64,000 nt of DNA, from assembly GCF_040801915.1 (NCBI RefSeq), contig NZ_JBFMIA010000003.1, positions 62,001 through 126,000 of the forward strand, written 5' to 3'. Under the pieces are notes generated by a model. The model made no database searches, had not been told where the DNA came from, and saw only the letters and a list, made by a program, of their open reading frames with translations. Position 1 is the first letter of the stretch, and every line of letters starts with the position of its first letter. Below are positions 26,084-36,300 of the stretch, in pieces. The translations under genes were made by a program, and so were the position numbers. The stretch comes from Jeotgalibacillus marinus (GTDB lineage Bacteria; Bacillota; Bacilli; Bacillales; Jeotgalibacillaceae).

Positions 26084-26102
26084 TTCATGTTCATGCTTAT
26101 TT

Positions 26103-26131
26103 AGCATACCATAGTGTAACATTTCCTGCAA
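26103..26131 (-). promoter_or_regulatory. Sigma-A promoter for rpsO
   Basis: TTGCAG (26126-26131) and TATGCT (26103-26108) on the minus strand are 17 bp apart, about 100 bp before the rpsO start and just after ribC. Confidence 0.6.
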
Positions 26132-26141
26132 CTGTACGCTA

Positions 26142-27083
26142 TTATCGATCAAAATAGTCGAGTGCAATCATTTTATCTTTGTCTATTTGTGCGACAAGTT
26201 CGTCAATACCGTTAAATCGCTGTTCGCTTCTGATTCGTTTGTGCCATTCTATCACTACTTGTTCACCATAGATACTATGATCAAAATCAAATAAATGAAC
26301 TTCGACCGTAAGCTTTTTAACGTCTGGTGATGTAAATGTCGGTTTAAATCCAATGTTACAGACGCCATCATACCAATTACCAATGACATTTAGTCGAACA
26401 GCATAAACACCAGTAGCTGGGATCAATCCATCTTGAACACATTGAACATTTGCCGTTGGAAAACCGATTTTGCGCCCTCTTTTATCTCCATGAACAACAG
26501 TTCCCTCAAGCTGATAAGAATAGCCAAGTAGCCCCCTTGCCTCATCTACTTTACCTTCTTTTAACGTTTGACGAATGCGTGTAGAGCTAATTTTTTCTTT
26601 ATCATCTTCAAGCTTGTTGACGATGGTATGCGTAAAACGTTGTCGTGAATGGAAAGGCAACGTTTCCATGGTACCTCGTCCTAATTTGCCATATGAATAA
26701 TCAAATCCAGCTGTAACATGAGCGACATGTAGAGGTAATAAATAGTTATCCACAAATTGCTGTGGTTCAAGACTTGCAAAACTAGATGTAAACCGTACAA
26801 CAAATACATAATCAAGACCTAACTTTTCAAATAAATCAAGTTTACGCTCAAGTGAGGTTAAGTAATCGATTTCCTTTTTTTTTGAACTAAGTACAACAGA
26901 TGGATGAGGGTTAAATGTCATCACAGCGCTCTTAAGCTCGTGGGTTTGAGCATAATCAATCGCAGTCTGTATCACGCGTTGATGCCCTAAATGTACGCCA
27001 TCAAAAAAACCGAGCGCAATAGATAATTTCGGGAAATCTTCCTCTTGATATGTATGTGGATGATGTAATGTAATTACCTGCAT
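26142..27083 (-). CDS. ribC: Bifunctional riboflavin kinase/FAD synthetase
   Basis: A 313-residue enzyme that converts riboflavin to FMN and then FAD. The N-terminal FAD synthetase domain has the nucleotidyl-transferase motif GFFDGVHLGHQ and, later, SSTRIRQTL; the C-terminal riboflavin kinase domain has GRKIGFPTANV. The ATG at 27083 (MQVITLHHPH) has GAAAGGA. It follows truB by 14 bp, an order conserved in Bacillus. No FMN riboswitch is visible, as expected for this gene. Confidence 0.95.
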   Translation of the reverse strand: MQVITLHHPHTYQEEDFPKLSIALGFFDGVHLGHQRVIQTAIDYAQTHELKSAVMTFNPHPSVVLSSKKKEIDYLTSLERKLDLFEKLGLDYVFVVRFTSSFASLEPQQFVDNYLLPLHVAHVTAGFDYSYGKLGRGTMETLPFHSRQRFTHTIVNKLEDDKEKISSTRIRQTLKEGKVDEARGLLGYSYQLEGTVVHGDKRGRKIGFPTANVQCVQDGLIPATGVYAVRLNVIGNWYDGVCNIGFKPTFTSPDVKKLTVEVHLFDFDHSIYGEQVVIEWHKRIRSEQRFNGIDELVAQIDKDKMIALDYFDR

Positions 27084-27097
27084 CGAAGATTCCTTTC

Positions 27098-28015
27098 TCA
27101 CTCAATCCAAAGAACTTTTACTGGTTTGATCAGACCTTCTTTGGTTGGATGTACGTGATAAATAGCAAGCGCTCGTTCTTCTTCATAAAGAGCCACTGGC
27201 TCATCCGAGATTGCAGGCCAGTCACTAGGGATAGGCAACACGGCGCCATTCATAACTTTCATTGCTACTGTACCACTTATACGTAGTTTCTTCAATTGAG
27301 AAATCCCTCTTTCAAGGGGTATCAATGGGCTTAAAACGGCATTAGAATTTTCTGCAAGCTCAGCTAGCTCGGTTAAGGTTAAGCAATCTTTTTTTGTCAT
27401 TGAGGCTGATTCCGTACGAGTTAGCTTTGACATATGTGCAGGGTAACCCATTGCTTCTCCTATCATGACTGCAAGGGTACGAATGTATGTCCCTTTGCCA
27501 CACGCCACATCGATTGAAAATTTCAAAACATCACTGTTTGTAACAATAGAGCCCTCATCTAGTTTTATGTGATGAATCGTTATCATTCTAGTTGGTCGTT
27601 CAACATGGATTCCTTGCCTTGCATATTCATATAGTCGCTTGCCATTTACTTTAACGGCAGAGTACATTGGAGGAGTTTGCTCAATAGATCCAATAAACGA
27701 ATCTAAAATGGATTCAAGTTGGATTGCTGTCCACTTTCTTCTAACAGATTTTTGTTCAACAATATCTCCACTTGCATCCTCAGTCGTCGTTGAAAAACCG
27801 ATCGTCACTTCAGCACGATACGATTTCCCAGCATCAGTTATATATTCCGCGATTTTTGTTGCACGCCCCAAGCAAATCGGTAACACACCATCAACATCTG
27901 GATCTAGTGTACCGGTATGTCCAACCTTTTTCATGCGGAGAATTTTTCTCACTTTAAATACACAGTCATGAGACGTCATGCCAGGTTCTTTCCATAAGGG
28001 TAAAATTCCATCCAT
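27098..28015 (-). CDS. truB: tRNA pseudouridine(55) synthase
   Basis: Makes pseudouridine 55 in the T-loop of tRNAs. The 305-residue protein has the catalytic aspartate D38 in GHTGTLDPDVDGVLP, MYSAVKVNGKRLYEYAR, and a C-terminal PUA-like region. GGAAGGAG precedes the ATG. It sits between rbfA and ribC and is separated from rbfA by a long hairpin with a T run. Confidence 0.96.
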   Translation of the reverse strand: MDGILPLWKEPGMTSHDCVFKVRKILRMKKVGHTGTLDPDVDGVLPICLGRATKIAEYITDAGKSYRAEVTIGFSTTTEDASGDIVEQKSVRRKWTAIQLESILDSFIGSIEQTPPMYSAVKVNGKRLYEYARQGIHVERPTRMITIHHIKLDEGSIVTNSDVLKFSIDVACGKGTYIRTLAVMIGEAMGYPAHMSKLTRTESASMTKKDCLTLTELAELAENSNAVLSPLIPLERGISQLKKLRISGTVAMKVMNGAVLPIPSDWPAISDEPVALYEEERALAIYHVHPTKEGLIKPVKVLWIE

Positions 28016-28040
28016 CGTTTAAACAACTCCTTCCTTTTAC

Positions 28041-28112
28041 AAAAAAAGACAGCAGACCAATAAGCAAAATTAACTGCTCATATACCAGGAATACCTGGAT
28101 AGCCTGCTGCCC
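28041..28112 (-). terminator. Structured rbfA-truB junction with terminator-like hairpin
   Basis: GACAGCAG (28048-28055) pairs with CTGCTGCC (28104-28111) through one G-U, followed on the minus strand by seven T. A small inner stem, CCAGG-AATA-CCTGG, sits in the roughly 48-base loop. It could cause partial termination within the operon or act as an attenuator. Confidence 0.55.
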
Positions 28113-28120
28113 ATCTATTA

Positions 28121-28465
28121 TTACTCTCGCTCTTTCAGGTCACGTATTAATGTTTCAATGCGATTCCCTGTATCGATTGACTGATCAAATTCAAATATAA
28201 GCTCAGGTGTTTTACGCAGGCGAATACGTTGTCCGATTTCAGTACGGATAAAGCCTTTCGCTTTTGCAAGACCACGAAGCGTATTTTCACGCTGCTCTTT
28301 GTCTCCAAGAACAGTAATGTATACCGTTGCTTGTTGAAGGTCACCTGTTACTTCCACATCTGTAACCGTTACAAAACCGATACGTGGATCTTTTATTTTC
28401 CGTCCGATGATATCGCCGAGTTCTTTTTTCATTTGTTCCCCGACACGATTTGAGCGAACTGACAT
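28121..28465 (-). CDS. rbfA: 30S ribosome-binding factor A
   Basis: A 114-residue single KH-like domain protein needed for late 30S maturation and for growth in the cold. The start, MSVRSNRVGEQMKKEL, and the segment DPRIGFVTVTDVEVTGDL are typical. AAGAGGTG precedes the ATG. It follows ylxP by about 35 bp. Confidence 0.95.
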   Translation of the reverse strand: MSVRSNRVGEQMKKELGDIIGRKIKDPRIGFVTVTDVEVTGDLQQATVYITVLGDKEQRENTLRGLAKAKGFIRTEIGQRIRLRKTPELIFEFDQSIDTGNRIETLIRDLKERE

Positions 28466-28500
28466 ATTGACTTCACCTCTTTACATGATCCGCACCCATT

Positions 28501-28779
28501 TTACAAAAAGTCGATTGTGACGTTTAACTGTTCCCACTCTGGAAATGAACCCATTAACTTAAGCGCACGATGTAATTCTCGCTCTGCTATATGTTGTGAG
28601 GATGCAACAGCAACTAGTTCGATCGCTGTTCGCTGCCATGTATCTTGATGATCGACTTCTGCAATGGACACATTGTATTGCCTTTTGACCCTTGAAAGAA
28701 CGCGCTGCAATACGGCCCGCTTTTCTTTCAACGAGTGGGAATGAGAAAGCTGAAACTCACATTCCGCATAGGCGATCAT
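28501..28779 (-). CDS. ylxP: YlxP family protein (DUF503)
   Basis: A 92-residue small protein of the DUF503 family, always found between infB and rbfA in Bacillus; a ribosome-related role is suspected from context. The motif HSLKEKRAVLQRVLSRVKRQ is characteristic. Its ATG overlaps the infB stop (TAATG), implying translational coupling. Confidence 0.9.
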   Translation of the reverse strand: MIAYAECEFQLSHSHSLKEKRAVLQRVLSRVKRQYNVSIAEVDHQDTWQRTAIELVAVASSQHIAERELHRALKLMGSFPEWEQLNVTIDFL

Positions 28780-30971
28780 TAGCGTTTAATCTCTTCCATA
28801 ATAAACGCTTCAAAAATATCGCCTTCTTTTACGTCATTGTAGTTTTTAACTGTAATACCACATTCATACCCTTTTGCTACTTCTTTCGCATCATCTTTGA
28901 AGCGCTTCAGCGTATCAAGCTCTCCTTCAAATACAACGACGCCTTCACGGAGCAAACGAATGCCGCTATCGCGCGTGATTTTACCTTCAATCACATAGCT
29001 ACCTGCAATCGTTCCTACTTTTGATACTTTGAATGTTTGACGAACTTCCGCTTGACCGATTACTTTTTCTTCAAACTCAGGATCAAGTAAACCTTTCATT
29101 GCAGATTCAATTTCTTCGATTACTTTATAAATAATACGATGTAAGCGAACGTCAACTTGTTCTGTATCTGCTGCACGTTTTGCGTTAGTATCTGGGCGAA
29201 CGTTAAAGCCAATGACAATTGCATTTGATGCAGCAGCTAGTGTGATATCAGATTCGGTAATTGCACCAACAGCTGTGTGAATGATTTTAATGTTTACACC
29301 TTCAACAGTAATTTTCAGAAGAGATGCGGCAACTGCTTCCACAGAACCTTGAACATCACCTTTAACAATTACGTTAAGATCTTTCATTTCACCTTGTTTC
29401 ATTTGCTCAAATAGATTGTCTAAGCTAACACGTGTTTTTTCCCCACGCTGTGCTTGAATTGCCTGTTGTGCACGAGTTTCCCCGATTGAACGAGCTGTTT
29501 TCTCATCTTCAAATACAACGAACCGATCGCCTGCTTGAGGGACATCATTTAAGCCAGTAATTTCAACTGGTGTTGATGGACCAGCTTCTTTGACACGACG
29601 CCCTAAGTCATTAACCATCGCACGAACACGACCGAACGTACCACCAACAACGATTGGATCCCCAACACGAAGCGTACCATCTTGCACAAGCAGTGTTGCA
29701 ACAGAACCGCGGCCTTTATCCAGCTGAGCTTCAATTACTGTACCTAGTGCACGACGCTTTGCATTAGCTTTGTATTCTTCCACTTCCCCAACAAGAAGAA
29801 CCATCTCTAATAGGTTGTCGATTCCCTCACCATTTAATGCAGAAACATGAACAAAAATTGTATCTCCACCCCATGCCTCAGGAACTAACCCATGTTCAGT
29901 AAGCTCTTGCATTACGCGGTCTGGATTTGCTGACGGCTTATCCATTTTGTTTACGGCAATAATAATTGGAACTTCGGCTGCTTTTGCGTGGTTAATTGCT
30001 TCAACCGTTTGTGGCATGACGCCATCATCCGCAGCTACAACAAGAATTGTAATATCAGTCACTTTCGCACCACGTGCACGCATTGTTGTAAATGCTGCGT
30101 GACCAGGTGTATCAAGGAATGTAATTTTTTTATCATTAACAGCGACTTGGTACGCACCGATATGTTGCGTAATCCCGCCAGCTTCACCCTCTGTTACCTT
30201 TGTTTGACGAATGGAGTCAAGAAGTGTTGTTTTACCGTGGTCAACATGACCCATGATTGTTACTACAGATGGACGTTCAGTTAAATCTGTTGCGTCTTGC
30301 TCTTCTTCGAAATATGTTTCAAGGTCGGTTGAGTCAATTAAAATCTCTTCTTCTACTTCAACACCATAGTCTGCACAAATCAATTCAATTGCATCTTTAT
30401 CAAGCTCTTGGTTAACTGTGGCCATTACACCTAGCATAAAGAGCTTTTTCACAACCTCAGATGGCTCACGGTGCAGCTTTTTCGCAAGTTCAGCAACCGT
30501 TAACGACTCAACGAACGTAATTTTTTCTGGAAGCTCTTTTTGCTTCATTGGAATTGGTTGGTAAGGCGTTTTTGATTTTTGGTTGCGATTTTTCCCACCA
30601 CGATTTCCACCTTGCTGATTTGGACGTTGGTTTGTATTGCGTCCACGGTTGCCACCACGGTTCCCTTGTCCTCCGCGGTTAGCTTGCCCTCCGCCTTTTG
30701 GACCAGCACTACGGTTGCCTTGCTGACCACCTTGACCTTGTTGGTTGTTAGTTGATTTGTTCTCTTGTTTTACAGGAGCAGGTTTTGAGTTCTGCTTAGC
30801 TGCTGGTGTGTTTCCTTTATTATAAGAAGCATCCAATTTTGAGATCGCCTCTCCTTCTAATGTTGCCATATGATTTTTCACTTCAACATTCATTGTTTTT
30901 AATTTATCGATCACTTCTTTACTGGTGACATTTTGTTTTTTTGCGTATTCATATACACGTAATTTACTCAT
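28779..30971 (-). CDS. infB: Translation initiation factor IF-2
   Basis: A 730-residue GTPase that brings initiator tRNA to the 30S subunit. An N-terminal IF2N domain is followed by a Gly/Arg/Asn/Gln-rich, unstructured stretch (about residues 76-132), a second IF2N domain, then the G domain with GHVDHGKTT at about 241-249, DTPGHAAFT and NKMD, and the C-terminal domains. The ATG at 30971 (MSKLRVYEYAK) has GGGGGTGA; the frame extends to 30995 without a better site. It overlaps neither ylxQ nor any other upstream gene, with 4 bp between. Confidence 0.97.
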   Translation of the reverse strand: MSKLRVYEYAKKQNVTSKEVIDKLKTMNVEVKNHMATLEGEAISKLDASYNKGNTPAAKQNSKPAPVKQENKSTNNQQGQGGQQGNRSAGPKGGGQANRGGQGNRGGNRGRNTNQRPNQQGGNRGGKNRNQKSKTPYQPIPMKQKELPEKITFVESLTVAELAKKLHREPSEVVKKLFMLGVMATVNQELDKDAIELICADYGVEVEEEILIDSTDLETYFEEEQDATDLTERPSVVTIMGHVDHGKTTLLDSIRQTKVTEGEAGGITQHIGAYQVAVNDKKITFLDTPGHAAFTTMRARGAKVTDITILVVAADDGVMPQTVEAINHAKAAEVPIIIAVNKMDKPSANPDRVMQELTEHGLVPEAWGGDTIFVHVSALNGEGIDNLLEMVLLVGEVEEYKANAKRRALGTVIEAQLDKGRGSVATLLVQDGTLRVGDPIVVGGTFGRVRAMVNDLGRRVKEAGPSTPVEITGLNDVPQAGDRFVVFEDEKTARSIGETRAQQAIQAQRGEKTRVSLDNLFEQMKQGEMKDLNVIVKGDVQGSVEAVAASLLKITVEGVNIKIIHTAVGAITESDITLAAASNAIVIGFNVRPDTNAKRAADTEQVDVRLHRIIYKVIEEIESAMKGLLDPEFEEKVIGQAEVRQTFKVSKVGTIAGSYVIEGKITRDSGIRLLREGVVVFEGELDTLKRFKDDAKEVAKGYECGITVKNYNDVKEGDIFEAFIMEEIKR

Positions 30972-30975
30972 TCGT

Positions 30976-31293
30976 TCACCCCCGTTTAGATTCATCGAGC
31001 AGTGTGATCATCTTTTTAGCAAATCCTACATCCATCACAGCAACTGTGACACGTGCATCTTTGCCAATCATATGACCAAGTGTATAGCGGTCCGGCACCG
31101 TGCGAACGGGCACTCCGTAATGGTGGCATTTATCCAAGACTTTTTTGCTTGTATTCACTGAAGCATCGTCTGTAAGAAATACGAGCTTTGCATTGTTAGC
31201 CCGAACTTCTTTCACCACCAATTCTTCTCCTGAAATCACTTTTCCTGCTCGAGTCGCAAGGCCAAGTAACGACATCCATTTCACTTGTGTCAT
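30976..31293 (-). CDS. ylxQ: L7Ae/L30e-family RNA-binding protein YlxQ
   Basis: A 105-residue protein of the L7Ae family, which binds kink-turn RNA. Its position between ylxR and infB is the usual one. The segment LLGLATRAGKVISGEE is typical. The ATG overlaps the ylxR stop (ATGA). Its RNA target is not established. Confidence 0.92.
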   Translation of the reverse strand: MTQVKWMSLLGLATRAGKVISGEELVVKEVRANNAKLVFLTDDASVNTSKKVLDKCHHYGVPVRTVPDRYTLGHMIGKDARVTVAVMDVGFAKKMITLLDESKRG

Positions 31294-31568
31294 TGTGGTT
31301 GGCTCGCTTCCACCAGCGCAAGCAATTCGTCGTAAATTTCATCGTCTACTTTCGCTTGTAGGTGGCCTGCTAAAATATTTTTCTTGCGTGCTTTTAAAAT
31401 CGCGTCCTTATTTTTTGACAAATAGGCACCACGACCTGATTTCTTACCCGTTACATCAATGGAAACTTCGCCTTCTTTTGTGCGAACAACGCGTACCATC
31501 TCTTTTTTTTCTTTCATTTCATTCGTCGCAATACATTTTCGTAAGGGTGCTTTTCTTTTTCCAGTCAT
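31290..31568 (-). CDS. ylxR: YlxR family RNA-binding protein (RnpM)
   Basis: A 92-residue basic protein of the DUF448/YlxR fold, beginning with RKCIATNEMKEKKEMVRVVR and containing KKSGRGAYL. In B. subtilis it has been described as RnpM, a modulator that binds the RNase P RNA. GGGAGCG precedes the ATG. It follows nusA by 15 bp. Confidence 0.92.
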   Translation of the reverse strand: MTGKRKAPLRKCIATNEMKEKKEMVRVVRTKEGEVSIDVTGKKSGRGAYLSKNKDAILKARKKNILAGHLQAKVDDEIYDELLALVEASQPQ

Positions 31569-31583
31569 GAACGTTCGCTCCCT

Positions 31584-32711
31584 TTATTCGATGTTATCAT
31601 CATCAGAATAGCTAAAGGAATGATCCATTTCTTCGTCTGTGAATAAAGGTTGATCATCACGAGGATAAATACCTGACTCACGCGCATCTGTTTCACTTTT
31701 AATGTCAATTTTCCATCCTGTAAGCTTTGCTGCTAAACGAGCGTTTTGGCCTCGCTTACCAATAGCCAACGATAGCTGATAGTCAGGAACGACAACCGTA
31801 GTTGCTTTGTCCTCTTCATTCACTTGGACATCAACAACCTTGGATGGACTAAGTGCGTTAGCGACAAAGACGGTCGGATTTTCAGACCATTCCACGATGT
31901 CAATTTTTTCGCCCTTTAGCTCGTTTACGATCGCTTGAACACGTGCACCTTTTGAACCGACACACGCGCCAACTGCATCTACTTCATCATTATCCGAGTG
32001 AACAGAGATTTTCGAACGATCCCCAGCTTCACGTGAAACAGATTTTATTTCAACTGTTCCATCAAAGATCTCAGGTACTTCAATTTCGAATAAACGCTTT
32101 AAAAGACCTGGATGTGTGCGGGACACAAATATTTGAGGCCCTTTTGTTGTACGCTCAACTTTCGTGATATACACTTTAATGCGGTCATGAGGCTTGTACG
32201 ACTCATTTGGCATTTGTTCATTGAGTGGAAGCAATGCTTCAATTTTCCCTAAAGCGACATAGATAAAGCGATGGTCCTGACGCTGAACAATTCCTGTCAT
32301 GATGTCGTCTTCACGATCAACGAATTCTGTGTAAATGATCCCACGCTCTGCTTCACGCACGCGTTGTGTTACAACCTGTTTTGCTGTTTGTGCAGCAATT
32401 CTTCCAAAGTTACGTGGGGTTACCTCAAGCTCAACAATGTCCCCAATTTCAAACGCAGGGTCGATTTCATGTGCATCCTCGAGGGAAATTTCAAGTCGAG
32501 AATCAAATACCTCATCCACGACTTCTTTTCTAGCAAATACCCTCATGGAACCATTGTCCAAATTGAGATCCACACGAACGTTTTGCGCTTGATTAAAATT
32601 GCGCTTGTAAGCAGACACTAGAGCTGCTTCAATGGCATCGATCAATACAGCGCGATCAATGCCCTTCTCTTTCTCTAAAAATACTAGAGCATCTAATAAT
32701 TCTGTACTCAT
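31584..32711 (-). CDS. nusA: Transcription termination/antitermination factor NusA
   Basis: A 375-residue protein bound to RNA polymerase that promotes pausing and intrinsic termination. N-terminal polymerase-binding domain (about 1-130), S1 domain (about 135-200), KH1 and KH2 (about 200-345; ACVGSKGARVQ and AIGKRGQNARLA). A short acidic tail follows; it lacks the extra C-terminal domains of E. coli NusA, as in other Firmicutes. I chose the ATG at 32711 (MSTELLDALVF) for its match to relatives. Confidence 0.96.
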   Translation of the reverse strand: MSTELLDALVFLEKEKGIDRAVLIDAIEAALVSAYKRNFNQAQNVRVDLNLDNGSMRVFARKEVVDEVFDSRLEISLEDAHEIDPAFEIGDIVELEVTPRNFGRIAAQTAKQVVTQRVREAERGIIYTEFVDREDDIMTGIVQRQDHRFIYVALGKIEALLPLNEQMPNESYKPHDRIKVYITKVERTTKGPQIFVSRTHPGLLKRLFEIEVPEIFDGTVEIKSVSREAGDRSKISVHSDNDEVDAVGACVGSKGARVQAIVNELKGEKIDIVEWSENPTVFVANALSPSKVVDVQVNEEDKATTVVVPDYQLSLAIGKRGQNARLAAKLTGWKIDIKSETDARESGIYPRDDQPLFTDEEMDHSFSYSDDDNIE

Positions 32712-32767
32712 TAGCCTTGTCATCCCCTTTCAAACCCCAAAGTCAATCCACTCTTTGTCTGACTCTC

Positions 32768-33238
32768 TTACGAAAAAGAAACAGCAAGTCGAGCTTTTGC
32801 CACTTTCTCTTTTGGGATTGTTACGTTTTTCTTTCTAGTTTTAATCTTCATGGCGAGGACTAGCGTTTCGCCATCGTAAGACGTAAGTACGCCTTCCATT
32901 TCTTTTAGACCATCGATTGGTTCGTATGTTTTTACATACACTAGCTTACCGATCGCTTTATGAAAGTCCTTTTCCTTCTTTAATGGACGTTCAGCCCCTG
33001 GTGAAGATACTTCAAGAAAGTAGTTTTGCTGAATCGGATCAAGCTCATCAAGCTTTTCACTAAGTCGCTCGCTGACTAGTCCACACTCTTCAATATCCAC
33101 GCCTGATTCTTTGTCAATAAAGACTCTTAAAAACCAGCTGGAACCTTCTTTAACGAATTCAACTTCAACAAGCTCAAGGTTCATATCATCTAAAATAGGT
33201 GTTGTTAACGATTCTACGAGTTCATTAATTTTACTCAT
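32768..33238 (-). CDS. rimP: Ribosome maturation factor RimP
   Basis: A 156-residue protein needed for 30S maturation (YlxS in Bacillus). The segments LVEVEFVKEGSSWFLRVFID and VSSPGAERPL are typical, and a C-terminal SH3-like domain follows. GGAGGAAACGG precedes the ATG. It is the first gene of the rimP-nusA-ylxR-ylxQ-infB unit and lies after a promoter and the polC terminator. Confidence 0.95.
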   Translation of the reverse strand: MSKINELVESLTTPILDDMNLELVEVEFVKEGSSWFLRVFIDKESGVDIEECGLVSERLSEKLDELDPIQQNYFLEVSSPGAERPLKKEKDFHKAIGKLVYVKTYEPIDGLKEMEGVLTSYDGETLVLAMKIKTRKKNVTIPKEKVAKARLAVSFS

Positions 33239-33281
33239 CCGTTTCCTCCATTATTCTTTGAAAAATGTCTGAAACAACACA

Positions 33282-33310
33282 AAAGAGCGGGCGGCACCCA
33301 CTCTTTCAAC
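33282..33310 (-). terminator. Terminator after polC
   Basis: AAAGAG.GGG pairs with CCC.CTCTTT, one mismatch, followed on the minus strand by TTTTGTGTTG. It is downstream of the predicted rimP promoter, so new transcripts from that promoter would also meet it; it may be a partial terminator. Confidence 0.55.
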
Positions 33311-33340
33311 GTCAGAGCTATCAATAGTATTTCCAACACT

Positions 33341-33369
33341 ATAATACCATATATTACTCACTGATGCAA
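33341..33369 (-). promoter_or_regulatory. Promoter for rimP-nusA-infB
   Basis: TTGCAT (33364-33369) and TATTAT (33341-33346) on the minus strand are 17 bp apart, immediately after the polC stop codon. Confidence 0.5.
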
Positions 33370-33374
33370 ATGGA

Positions 33375-36300
33375 TCAGAACAGTGACAATTGGTTCTGAT
33401 CCGGCATTCCGTCAAGGCATCCTTGCGAATCAAGATACTCAATAATGGTTTTTGACACCTTGCCTCGCTTCTGCAAGTCTTCCTTCGACAGGAATTCACC
33501 ATTTTCTCTTGAACCAACGATATTAAGCGCAGCATTTGTACCTAATCCAGGGATTGCATTGAACGGCGGAATTAAAGAGTCACCTTCAATAATAAAGTTT
33601 CGCGCATCAGATTTATACAAATCCACTTGCTTGAATGAAAAACCTCGTTCACACATTTCGAGACAAAGCTCAAGCACAGTCAATAAACTCTTTTCTTTTG
33701 GAGCAGCATCAAGTCCTTTTGCATTGATCTCTTCGATTTTTGATTTTATCGTTTGCGATCCAGCTGCCATTGCTTGTAAATCAAAATCCTCTGCACGAAC
33801 GGTAAAATAAGCGGCGTAATAAAGCTTCGGATGATGAACTTTAAAATACGCAATCCGGACGGCCATCAACACATAAGCTGCAGCGTGAGCTTTCGGGAAC
33901 ATATACTTGATTTTTTTACATGAATCGATGTACCAATCAGGCACATCATTGTTTTTCATGTCTTCTTCCCATTCTGGAGTTAAACCCTTTCCTTTTCGGA
34001 CAAACTCCATAATCTTAAACGCCAGTGAAGGCTCAAGTCCTTGATAAATCAAATATACCATGATGTCATCACGACAACCGATCACATCAGATAGCTCACA
34101 AATACCGTTATGAATCAGCTCTTGCGCATTTCCAAGCCATACGTCCGTCCCGTGAGACAGACCTGAAATCTGAACAAGTTCAGAAAAAGTTGTCGGCTTT
34201 GTATCTTCAAGCATTTGACGAACAAACCTTGTTCCAAACTCCGGAATCCCAAGGGTACCCGTTTTACACATAATCTGATCTTGTGTGACGCCGAGTGATT
34301 CAGTCCCACTAAAAATCTTCATCACTTCTGGATCATCCGTAGGAATGGTTTTTGGATCAATTCCCGATAGATCTTGAAGCATACGTATCACTGTTGGATC
34401 ATCGTGTCCGAGAATATCAAGCTTCAATAAATTATCGTGAATCGAGTGAAAATCAAAATGTGTTGTTTTCCATTCAGATTCTTTATCATTTGCTGGAAAT
34501 TGGATTGGTGAGAAATCATAAATATCCATGTAATCTGGTACGACGATTATTCCGCCTGGGTGCTGACCCGTTGTTCTTTTTACCCCAGTACAACCTTGAG
34601 CAAGTCGCTCCACTTCAGCTCCACGATAATGTAAATCCCTATCTCCTGCATATCCTTTTACGTAGCCAAAGGCCGTTTTATCGGCAACTGTGCCAATCGT
34701 TCCTGCTCGAAACACATTTTCTTCTCCAAAAAGAACTTTTGTGTAATTATGAGCAACCGGTTGATACTCCCCACTAAAATTCAAATCGATATCTGGTACT
34801 TTATCTCCTTTAAAACCAAGGAACGTCTCAAATGGGATATCTTGCCCGTCTTTTGTGTAAGGAATATCGCAGTCCGGGCAATTTTTATCTTTTAAATCAA
34901 ACCCTGAACCAACTGATCCATCATCAAAAAACTCCGATTTTTTACATACTGGACAAACATAATGAGGCGGTAATGGATTTACTTCAGTGATCTCAGTCAT
35001 CGTTGCAACAAATGAAGACCCAACCGATCCACGCGAACCAACAAGATAACCATCGTCTAATGATTTTTTCACGAGCTTATGCGATATCAAGTAAATAACG
35101 GCAAAACCATGCCCGATAATACTTTTCAGCTCTTTTTCAAGACGTGCTTCAACAATCTCAGGAAGCTCCTCCCCGTAAATGCTACGTGCCATCGTGTAAC
35201 TCATGTCACGCATTTCTTCATCAGCACCTTCAATTTTCGGTGTGTACAAATCATCTTTGATCGGCTTCAAGTCTTCTATCCGATCAGCAATTGCGTTGGA
35301 ATTCGTCACAACTAGTTCTTGTGCTTTGTCTGCGCCTAAAAAGGCAAATTCATGTAACATTTCATTCGTCGTTCTAAAGTGCACATCAGGTAGTTCATGA
35401 CGATTCAGCGGGTTCGCTCCACCTTGAGATGAAATTAAGATTTTGCGGTACAGCTTATCATTTTCGTCTAAGTAATGAACATTCCCCGTTGCGACAGCAG
35501 GTAAGTCAAGTTTGTCAGCTAAATCAACAATTTTTTTCATGATTTCTTCAAGGTTATTCTCGTCTCGAACAAGTTCCAGTTCGATTAAATGCTGATAGGC
35601 AGCTTTCGGATGAAGCTCAATATAATCATAGAAAGATGCAATTTCTTCTACTTCCTCAGACGATTTTTGCATCATACCCTCGAATACTTCCCCTTTGTCA
35701 CAACCCGATCCAATCAAAATGCCATCTCGGTATTTTTGAAGGAGCGATCTTGGAATTCTAGGAACACGGAAAAAATATTCTAAATGAGAGATCGACACGA
35801 GCTTAAACAAGTTCTTTAATCCAGCCTGTGTTGTCGCAAGCAACGTTACATGGTTCGGTCTTGCCCGCTTAAATGCTTCTCCTACACCCATGTAATCATT
35901 TAGTTGATTATGATTATAAATCTCTCGTTCCTGTGCTTTTTTTAACATTTTCACTAAAATATATCCAGTTGCCTCCGCATCATAGATTGCTCTGTGATGC
36001 TGGGTTAGTTCAACTTCGAATTTTTTTGCAAGTGTATTAAGTCGGTGATTTTTCATCTCAGGATGTAAAAAACGAGCAAACTCGAGTGTGTCAATTACAG
36101 GATTCGTTGCTTTTCCAAGCCCAATTCTTTTGTATCCAACGTTTAAAAATCCCATATCAAATGAAGCATTGTGGGCCACTAAAACATCATTTTTTGCCCA
36201 CTCATGAAAATCCTTTAATACATCTTCAATTTCGGGTGCATTACGCACCATGTCATCTGTAATCCCTGTTAAATTAATCGTTGTTGCAGACAATGGGTGA

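Noticed and set aside
25735..26094. A longer, 119-residue version of S15
   Set aside because: S15 is 89 residues; the extra part is the untranslated leader after the rpsO promoter.
33251..33535. A minus-strand open frame of 94 codons between rimP and polC
   Set aside because: It overlaps the end of polC in another frame and spans the promoter and terminator region.
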